Positions 55,935-64,000 of a stretch of 64,000 bases of DNA are shown here, in pieces. The stretch covers positions 81,110,403-81,174,402 of the forward strand of contig JAYGXS010000003.1 of the NCBI GenBank assembly GCA_036362985.1. The letters are read 5' to 3'. The notes below the pieces were generated by a model. It was not told the DNA's origin. It ran no database searches and saw only the letters and a program-made list of their open reading frames with translations. Position 1 is the stretch's first letter; every line of letters starts with the position of its first letter. The position numbers and the translations under genes are program-made. The stretch comes from Ligula intestinalis (Eukaryota > Platyhelminthes > Cestoda > Diphyllobothriidea > Diphyllobothriidae).

Positions 55935-58900
55935 TGGTAGGCAGGAGGCAAAGGAACGATTATGCAAGAATCAGATAAGCAGGCAGTATTTAACTTTCAC
56001 AGGAACCTTTGCATTCTAGTATGTACAGTGAAGGAAGATTGGTTATGAAAAGGACAAACCAATTTTTGTGCTCTAAATTTAAAGATCTAAAAAGGTTTGT
56101 GCTTTGAAGGATATATGTTAAATGCTGCATCCAAATAGAATGTGCTAATCGCTATCGTCAGCGAAGCCCCTTCACTCATTACGAATGATTGGTGTATTCT
56201 TGCCTTAAAGATGTGATGATAAGATTTTATGAGCTATTCAAATAATGTCACTTCAAGTATGCTTTGAATAACAGCTGTTTATTTGTCAGCTAACCTTAAC
56301 CACTAAGATTCCCTTGTTCACAGAAGTGATTTGAGCTCATTCGCTATGATTTTGCGAACTCTCAAGCACGCTGTTCCAGCAGCCACAGGGAGGTATTTAT
56401 AAAGCAACTCGTTGGATACCTGTGGGACCTATCTTAAACTATTAGCTGGAACAAAACGCATACCTTTTAGCCCTTTTCTGTGTTTAACTGGTTTACTTAA
56501 CTCACTAGGCAATTCTTTTCACTACAAGTCATTTAATGAGATAATCATGAGGGTTAAAACCATAGATGATGATTAGAATAGTCCATTGTTAGTAAAGTTG
56601 ATGTTAGTACGCTTTTAAAAGAACGACAGCATAAAATGTTAGTTGAAAAATTCTTTGGGTTAACTGTCAAATAGAGACAGGTTTTGCAGGTCCGTTTACG
56701 CAAAACTAGACGTGACATCCGCAACGGGTGAAATTTCCCAGATTTTCCCTACTTAGATGTCTCCAAATCGGTGCAAATTGATTTGGGCTTGCACATTGTT
56801 TTTCCTTGCCCAAGAAAGCCTTTATGGTACACGGCATTTCAATGACGCGTGACTAGGAAATCTCAGCTTTACAATGCCTGGCCTACAACTCCTGGAGACC
56901 TTGCAAAGGGACTGACTCGCGCCCGTTCTTGAAGCGGATTACCAAGATGAATCACAGAGAATTCGTTAAAATTCCATACTTTGTCATTCATCTTCATCCT
57001 TGATCTATACAACAATACATCAAACCACCGTTTTGCATACAAACATGTCTTCTTAATTAGTTTTAGAATTTTCCAGAACTTAAACCAGGCTAAAATATAG
57101 TTAAACTTGCCATTTAACATTGATATTAAGACAACGTATTGGCCGAAATCACGTTTTTGAGGTTTCAAGATAGTTTCTCAGTCGAAATAACTGGGACAAC
57201 TTCAAATGAACTTAAATATAGCAGCCACACTACTCATTGCTTAATGAGCCCGTAAAATCTGGAAGTCGTTTGCAAAAATAGCCTGTTCAGCTAAAAGTAA
57301 TGAGCACGTAGATGGTTCGTTCGTTATATTCTTTCTGCACCTTATCAGTAAAATCCTTTTCAGGGAAGCTGCGTCCATGCGAACTTGCAAACTTCCCCTG
57401 GACTGTGAAGCTATTCATTGCGAGTAGGTTGCAGTTCGATTAACCAGTGATTTGCTCGATCCTGTTTTTGCTGATACTAATGCTTCCATCTTCTAGTAGA
57501 CGGTCAATGGTTTTGAAGTTAACCAAACTCTTTTTAAAACACCTGTAATTGGTCGTCCCGTTTCCCTGAACACGCAAATGTACCCAAATAAAAAGGCCAT
57601 AAACGGTCACAGAATTTGAATTGAACAATTGTGAAAAACTCAAGGCGTTCAGCGGGATTTGCACCCACGTAGTAGAGGGGGCCTTTATGGGAAGCCAACG
57701 CTCTAATCACAATTGGGAAAACTCAAATCAAGCAAATCTGCCAAACTTTCTAATAAATAACGGAATTTGGTTCATCAACTGGATTAAATGCCAGTGTTTG
57801 ATGTGTCAACCTGTTTGACTAGAAGCACATGTCTTCCAACAAAACCACCATTTTGGAATTTGGTCAGCGGTAGAGATGAGAACGCATATCCAATCAAAAT
57901 GCATACGCAAGGCTCTGATTCGGACTTATGCATCTCTGACCAGCAAGTCACCCTGATTGCATTCCCACCCATCTGTTGCAGAATTTTGCCACTAAGATGG
58001 CCCGTGGAGCTTGTACTGGGAAATTTAAACGGACACGCTTTACCCCCAGGGCAAAACCGTAGTAACAGAAGGGGAAACATCCTGAGGAGTAGTAACCTAC
58101 TGTTAGTGCGATGCTCTTAAGCGAATTGACTAACGGCCTATGCTTGCGTGACTGACCTAGACAAAATCACACGTATCTGTTCCCCCCCTACTCAGAGGTG
58201 GAGACCATCCGTATGCGAAAAATTGTTTCAGTGCCTGAAAAAAACGCATTCTGCGAATTATTTCTGTCCGCTTGGAGCTCTTAAACACAGAATTGTACAT
58301 GTGAGTCGCCTATAAATAGTGTGTCTGCACAATTGCCGAAAGCAACTCCTTTTCAAATCTGTGATAAATTATCATACTTTAGTGGGAGTGGCTGTCCTCC
58401 CTGTTCCATGATAAATATTACTTGTGATTGGTGGTGAGTTTAAATTATGTTATATGGTATTTAAGGCAAATGGTAGGTTTCAGTTAAGAGGAAAGTGCAG
58501 TGGTAATTTTCCGAAATGTCGAACCCAGGATATGTGTAGAATTTTGGCAAGAAGCCAACCGCTTATGTTTCAAGACGTAAACATACATTAATTTAAGTGC
58601 TGCAAAGGTTAAAACTCAAGTTTCAGCCACGCCTAATCCTCAAGAGGGTAGTTCAGATGTGGAGGTCTCTTAAACCAACGCTGTTGAGGAGCTTCGTGGA
58701 AATGCCATTTTGAGGTTATGTCGTAATTATTTCCCGACAAGCAGCAGAAAAACGGGCCGGTTTCCGAGAAGAACAACTTTATGCCAAGCCTGTAGAAACA
58801 GCGGACCCCTAGCTCGTCATGTCTAGATTATTTATGGGGTTCTGGCCGTTCTGGAACATTCCTCCCAATGGCGGGCGATAGGCGCTCTGGGATATCCTGG

Positions 58901-60505
58901 TATACGGAGTACTACGCACTGATTGGTCGTTTCCTACCCTGTAATGCGCCCGCAGAACTCCTAGACTATTTGGACCGCACGCTTTAGCAGAAGGCGTCAC
59001 GCGTGCTCGAAGCCAAACTGCACGCTGATTGGCTGTCCGGTTGCCCGCGCGTATTACCCAGCTGGCCTGGTCTTTTGCGCGCTTGTTGTTGGCCTTCTCT
59101 TCGCACTAGGCTGCGAGGCCATTGGGGTTCCCGTCGCCTTAACAGCCACTATTTGATATGCTGCATGGTCTTACTGCTTTCGGTCTTCACACACTGTAGG
59201 CCTTGACTAGAAGACGTCTTGAATAACGACTGATTTAATGAGATCACCAACATTAGTAATGTCACGATATTTTATACACGACAAAAGGCTGGTGTTAGTT
59301 CGGGCGTCCCTTCAGCCCGCCATCCCTTTATGGAACACCCGTACCATAATGGTAAGTGGCACATTGTACAGATTGATGCCCATTTATGTCTCCTTAAATG
59401 TGGCAAAATGCCATGGGAAGGATAGGTGGCTGTAGGTCGGAGCTCAAATAACCTTGCCACTTACTTCATCTTTTCACGCTTTCTCTACCATTTATGATTC
59501 TTAAGAGGTATGTTGTAGACTCAACGGAAAGCAAAAAGTAACATTTTGTAACAACAGCATGGGAAGTTTCCGTTTGAGCTACAAGGCCCAAAGTGAAGAC
59601 CGTGACCCGTAACCCAACCAGTGAGCAACCCACTACCCCTGTTATTATACTTGATCGCCAATGGGGGGAAACAAATTCCATGGCTCGATGGATAGGGGGT
59701 TGTACTTGTAACCGATGGGCGACACTAAGAAGAATCCACTGCAGCCGAACTCTCAGCCCGCCATTAAACACCACCCAAACAACCACACACTGGGCAAACT
59801 GCGGTTTCCTGGTTATTCAGCCAGTTGGAAATCCTCCACTATGCACCGTGATAGCTTCGGGTGCGTCAGATTGACAATAGTGAGGGAATAAATGCGCTGA
59901 GGATCGACCTCACTCTCCCGTCCACCGGCAGCAACAGGCCCACGACTAACCGCTCGCTCGCCTGGGGTGAGATGGCTGCTATTGGTACAGGTAGAAGGAC
60001 TTTACCGACGCATAAAAAGGAGCCTAGCTTATTAGCTTATTAGTTGTCACTGGCCAGCCACATCCAAGGCAAAGTTTTGTAATTGCTGAGGCATGACTTG
60101 GCGACCTGGTGGTTTAAAGTTCAGCATCCAAACCTGTCACAGACACCCAATGAACGATGGCACGAGAATTTCGTGCAAGTCCGCTCAATATGCATGCCTC
60201 TGCCCACACGAATTGATCAATAAAAAGGAAGTCAATGTCGATGGCAATCTAATTCTAAGAATTGATTTGCGCAATGTAGCCCTGGAAAAGCAGCAAATTA
60301 GAACTGTGAGGATTTTGTTAAGACAAGCAATCACATCCGCATCGCGAGCCATCAGCTTTTAAGTATAATTGCCCGCCTCCCCCCCCCCCCTTTAAGTCGG
60401 CATTGCCATTTTTCTCTCCTATATAGCCTTGATGGGTATCTGTCGGATGGGGTTGCATGAATTTAGCATTCAGAAACTTGAGTGGCTTTTCTTACTGATA
60501 ATAAG
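55935..60505. other. Unassigned; possible tRNA-like pieces at 57,610-57,720 and 59,680-59,745
   Basis: The minus strand at 57,720-57,650 has TTAGAGCGTTGGCTTCCC and GGGTGCAAATCCC in tRNA-like spacing. The plus strand at 59,680 has CCATGGCTCGATGGATAGG. A GC-rich stretch lies at 58,860-59,130, and a 12-C run at 60,379-60,390. No further FN3 exon or other gene was recognised. Confidence 0.35.
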
Positions 60506-60514
60506 CAGGCGCAA

Positions 60515-60595
60515 TCACTGGGACAAACATTTTATATGCCTGATGTTTCGAAATCAGTTGTTGATCCATCATCGGAAACAATAGAAGGAAGAGGT
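60515..60595 (-). ncRNA. Hammerhead-like PLE terminal motif (H6)
   Basis: The minus strand has CCGATGA (60,575-60,569), 19 nt with stem II ATCA-ACAAC-TGAT, GAAAC (60,549-60,545) and ATC. The stem II pairs differ from those of H2 but remain complementary. AGGCA pairs with TGTTT through two wobbles. One core base is changed (CTGATGA to CCGATGA). Confidence 0.6.
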
Positions 60596-60660
60596 ATTTC
60601 GTAAGGGAAAGTTGGAGTGTTTAGGCGTCAGGTAATGGAAGAAAAAGGCTCACCGCCACG
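60521..60660 (+). repeat. Direct repeat Q, copy 1
   Basis: It aligns with 61,295-61,420. Shared blocks are GCCTGATGTTTCGAAAT, AGAAGGAAGAGG and GTGTTTAGGCGT, then AAAGGCTCAC.GCCACGG. It includes motif H6 and the segment that precedes the endonuclease fragment. Confidence 0.8.
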
Positions 60661-60664
60661 GGTG

Positions 60665-60725
60665 ATACATTTTTGCAAGTGGCCGCCCACCCCTACGAGA
60701 TGGGTCACGAGTTCAAATTCGCAGC
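60665..60725 (+). repeat. tRNA-like segment
   Basis: GCAAGTGGCCGCCCACC and GGTCACGAGTTCAAATTCGC resemble tRNA A and B boxes. It is decayed. Confidence 0.35.
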
Positions 60726-60919
60726 TGCGAGGATAATTGCCCACGCAAGCAGTAAGACGAACCAAGAACTGATTTAAGCCTGGGCGTCGGATGACAACTC
60801 AGTTAACCAATGCATCGAGCTGCCCCCCTCATATGTTGCCCTGCGCGGGTATATCCGGACTCATAGCTCTAGTGGTCCTGTTCCTCCCTCCCTCCCTGAC
60901 ATCTTCTACCTGCACTTAT

Positions 60920-61153
60920 GACGGATAAGTGACTCCTTTCCCCTATAAATTTTGCTCGCTCTGGTTGACGGTTAATTGCCCCCTGTCCCCCCTTATATGT
61001 TGCTTGCTTTCTTTGATGGTTAATAGGCCCCTTCCCCTGTAAATTTTGCATGCTTTCTTTGACGGTTAATTAATCCTTTCCCCCTATGAATTTTGCTCGA
61101 TTTTTCGACAGTTTATTGGTCCCTTCCCCCTATAAATGTTGCTTGTCTTCGTT
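60920..61153 (+). repeat. Minisatellite, five units of 46-48 bp
   Basis: Units start with GACGG or a variant at 60,920, 60,967, 61,015, 61,061 and 61,107. Each contains a pyrimidine block CCCTTCCCCCTATAAATTTTG and ends near TTTCTTT or a variant. The array sits between two copies of repeat Q. Confidence 0.85.
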
Positions 61154-61159
61154 GACGGT

Positions 61160-61250
61160 TTTATGTTTGACGATGGACTCCCGCGAAAGTTCGAAAGCTC
61201 AGACAAATAAATCTACGATTCCGGTGATCGAAACGACTTCTTCTTAATCT
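61160..61250 (+). repeat. Degenerate hammerhead-like motif (H7)
   Basis: TTGACGA (61,167-61,173), 19 nt, then GAAAG (61,193-61,197), CTC and AGACAAATAAAT. The spacing is conserved although both boxes are mutated. Confidence 0.5.
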
Positions 61251-61294
61251 ATGCGCATACCTGAGATGCGAACCTTTGTCTCAATTCTGAAAAA

Positions 61295-61420
61295 TGCCTG
61301 ATGTTTCGAAATTAATTGTGAATCCATCATCGTAGGCAACAGAAGGAAGAGGTTTTTCGTACACGGGAAGTTGGGGTGTTTAGGCGTAAGGTGATGAAAG
61401 GAAAAGGCTCACTGCCACGG
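61295..61420 (+). repeat. Direct repeat Q, copy 2 (contains motif H16 on minus strand)
   Basis: This copy of 60,521-60,660 carries minus-strand ACGATGA (61,334-61,328) and GAAAC (61,307-61,303). It leads directly into the PLE endonuclease fragment. Confidence 0.8.
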
Positions 61421-61750
61421 CAAGAAACATCTAGGTTTGTCCATAGGATCTGGTTTAGTCGCCGACAAAACATCTATGTCGGAGAAACGGAAGGAGTTAT
61501 AAAGACGCAAATTGTCAAACATGTGGCAGCAGTGCGGAAAAATGACGCCACTCTCAAGTCGCGGCTCACCGGATGAGAACAGGCCACAGAATCAACTTTG
61601 ATGAGGCCGAACTTCTCGCGGGAGGTCACAGTCGTGTGATTCACGAGTTATTTGAGTTATGGTTCACACGCCCCCAGTCTATAAATAAGTGTGACTGCAT
61701 TTCCAATCCCTATTTGGGACTGACTTTCAGTTTGGTCAATGCAACTCGTT
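61400..61750 (+). pseudogene. Penelope-like GIY-YIG endonuclease fragment (copy 9)
   Basis: The first frame gives VHRIWFSRRQNIYVGETEG and IKTQIVKHVAAVRKNDA, the catalytic GIY-YIG core with EH changed to KH and TGR changed to TEG. A frameshift near 61,572 moves to a frame with MRTGHRINFDEAELLAGGHS, then RVIHELFELWFTRPQSINKC and a stop near 61,750. It belongs to the same subfamily as copies 3, 6 and 7. RT is absent and the copy is inactive. Confidence 0.8.
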
Positions 61751-61944
61751 AATCAGGAAACGCAGAGTCGAAAGAATCGTTTGACACCTCAGCAGGTCAC
61801 GATGCGCTCGCCGGCCATCAAGCAATTTTTTTTACAAACGGACACCTATCCTCGATAGGGGGAAGCCGTTAATTGTCCTTGGTGTTCAGCAGCATAGCGA
61901 GAGTACCATACACATACTGCAACCCCCTGTGTATTAAGTACCCG

Positions 61945-62015
61945 TCTCTACTATCCTCACCGATGATGGATCAACGATGGAATGCGAAACGTCAAGTGCA
62001 TCAAATGTTTGTCCC
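61945..62015 (+). ncRNA. Hammerhead-like PLE terminal motif (H9)
   Basis: CCGATGA (61,960-61,966), 19 nt, GAAAC (61,986-61,990), GTC and AAGTGCATCAAATG. The core boxes are nearly intact but stem I pairs poorly. It is the plus-strand motif downstream of the copy 9 fragment, as expected for its 3' end. Confidence 0.55.
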
Positions 62016-62019
62016 ATAC

Positions 62020-62490
62020 ATCGCAACCACTTCATCTCAATTACTTCCAGGGAACAGTGTTGTCACTTTTATTGGCTTTTCTTACTATTCAATATCAAAC
62101 TGCATCCAAGCGGTACTCTAGGGATGAGCCGATCCTGATTAATCCGTCAGTCTACTAGCAGAAGGGAAGGTTTACAATTCCGGTAAGTATTTTGTTAGTC
62201 AGTGGTTAGAAAGCACTGTTTTACATGCAGTTAGTGCGTGAGTAAAGAACAACACAGTTAAGTAAAACAGTCGAGCAGTTTAGAGTTACCTGAGGAGACT
62301 GCGGTCGCGTGTCCGCAAGGATAACAGGGCCAAATGGTGGGGTTACAACAAAATATTCCATTAAACAAAGTCGCATGAAATGTAAAATGATCAAAGCGAA
62401 GAAAGAGAGGTTTTCTGATGAGCATTTCATTTTAGCGGCTAACTGGCGCAGAACGTGATTGATATTCGTGTAAATATTGATCGGCCGCAA
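62020..62490. other. No recognised features
   Basis: Nothing recognised. Confidence 0.35.
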
Positions 62491-62495
62491 ACATG

Positions 62496-62720
62496 CAAAG
62501 AAAGAGCCCTGATTAGTCATCTTTAGACCTGTGACCCCTCATCGTTGATTGGCTAATGACTATTTTAACTGCCTCTGCCTGCTGTCTCAAGCATCAATTT
62601 GTCACTAGCGCAGAGAAAGAGCCCTGATAATTCATCTCCAGACTTGCGACTCTTTATCGTTGATTGGATAATGACCATTAGAACTGCCTCTTGTGCTGTT
62701 GTCAAGTGTAACGTTGGACT
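62496..62720 (+). repeat. Tandem duplication of about 115 bp
   Basis: CAAAGAAAGAGCCCTGAT at 62,496 recurs as CAGAGAAAGAGCCCTGAT at 62,611. TTATCGTTGATTGGATAATG and AACTGCCTCT are also shared between the units. Confidence 0.85.
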
Positions 62721-62724
62721 CAAA

Positions 62725-64000
62725 AAACAATTGTTTTCGTTAGCTGATTAATTTCATTTTTCCATATGAGAAATTATCCCTTGCTTTAGTCTTATTTAAT
62801 TTCTGAGGAGATTGGGTGCGCGAACTTCGGGCACATTCTACGGAATGTAACTTCTAAAAATCGATCTGAAAATTATTGAGAATATTTGAGCTGAAATCCA
62901 TCAGATACTGCAGTGCAACGGCATAGATTCGCAAACTGCTCTCAGGCAGGTAATAGTATGCAACTACGTGTGGTATATAAATTCGTTATTGCTCTTACTT
63001 AACAGCGATCTTTTGATCAACCATTACCTTTACAAACTCATGCAAAAAATTGGTCTGCTTTGCTTAACACAGGAACGCTTTTTTAGGGCTCGCCCAGGTG
63101 GGGGTTCCGATTAAAATGAGTTTGCTAATATTGGAAAATGCAGCTGTTTTTCAATGTATGGTATGCAACAAAGCTATGCTACAGAGGACTCGCAACGGTA
63201 CTTCGTTGTAGCAGGTGGTGTGCTGGTATTTTTCAAAAGCACCTGAACAGCCCAGCTATTTGCGTATCATTGCAATTAACACTTTCAACTCTGTAAAGGT
63301 GACTTTCTGATGAGATTGCTGACCACAGAGCCTTCAGAATGTATTCACAGGCTGGAGTGCTAAATTTTAGGAAGACAAAAATGACAAGCGAACTCAGTAG
63401 AACCCATGAACTGGGAGTTTGGTATACTAGGTTACCTGTGGAATGTTGAAAAGGTGACCCCTCTTCTCATTCGCGCAGTCAGAAGGATAATACAGGATAA
63501 TAATAAAAAAGTTTTTTTTTCCAAAAAACCTATGACATAGTTTGGAAAATTGTTCAATGCAAATTAAACTTGAAGTAAAACAAGATTTTACTTGGTAATG
63601 CTTTATTGTGCATTTCACAAGTTTTCGTCAGCTTTTTGTTGGGTACGTGTGTAGAAAAGGCAAACTGCACGCTTTTTGCAACAGGTTAACACAGAGGGAC
63701 ATAATTAGCATTTTAAAGATGATGAAAAGGCATTTTAAATCGAGTCAATCATTGGATTTACCAGTCTGTATTCTATGAAATGTTTGAAGTTGGAAACTGT
63801 TCAGGTACATTTCGTAGCAGTATATGTAGCGGCATAACAAAGGGAGTTTGATGCATCTTATTATAGGTGCCACCTTTTTCCCACTGACTCAACGAATAGG
63901 CAACTGCCTAGATGCAAGCATCAATCGCCTAAATGAGAAAATGCATGTACACATGTGCATTAAAGTTGCATAAACCTATCATAATAGAGTAAACTATAAA
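62725..64000. other. No recognised features
   Basis: AT-rich sequence. No gene or repeat was supported to the window end. Confidence 0.35.

Overview
This window is eukaryotic, intron-rich, repeat-dense DNA. It contains no prokaryotic operon structure. The mix of Penelope-like retroelements (PLEs) with GIY-YIG endonucleases, a CR1-clade LINE, tRNA-like short repeats and two isolated fibronectin type III (FN3) exons about 29 kb apart fits a flatworm, most likely a tapeworm with large introns. That assignment is inference from the repeat families, not from a marker gene.

Host gene content is small. Two exons on the minus strand (55929-55609 and 26158-25853) each encode FN3 sequence. Both are bounded by good AG acceptors and GT donors and both are phase 1-1, so they can be joined in frame as parts of one cell-surface receptor or adhesion gene. 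A LAR-type receptor tyrosine phosphatase is one candidate, but the identity is not proven. The 29,450-bp interval between them would then be an intron, and most elements described between 26 and 55.6 kb lie in it.

The rest is decayed mobile DNA. At 0.3-3.7 kb are two PLE copies, the second flanked by inverted terminal repeats. A PLE endonuclease remnant lies at 4.1-4.6 kb, a head-to-head PLE pair at 13.0-14.4 kb, a mariner-like transposon with TIRs of about 80-100 bp at 20.86-22.22 kb, and a CR1-like LINE at 24.0-25.5 kb. Further PLE endonuclease or tail fragments lie at 33.7-34.1, 52.8-53.6 and 61.4-61.75 kb. A 1.45-kb direct duplication containing tRNA-like units occupies 46.5-49.4 kb. Three copies of a palindromic fold-back element lie at 23.4, 50.8 and 51.6 kb.

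The most interesting signal is a recurring motif of about 60 bp, seen in more than a dozen copies on both strands. The better copies contain CTGATGA, then exactly 19 nt, then GAAAC, then GTC or a close variant, then AATAAA. This is the layout of a minimal type I hammerhead ribozyme: short stem I, stem II with a 5-nt loop, and a stem III so short that only a dimer could form it. Hammerheads of this kind are already known from PLEs. Here stem I shows compensatory changes between copies, one PLE reading frame runs through the ribozyme and stops inside AATAAA, and some copies are attached to tRNA-like heads.

All transposon-encoded proteins seen are broken by stops or frameshifts. Long stretches, mostly AT-rich, hold nothing I can recognise. 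They are listed so the reader knows they were examined.
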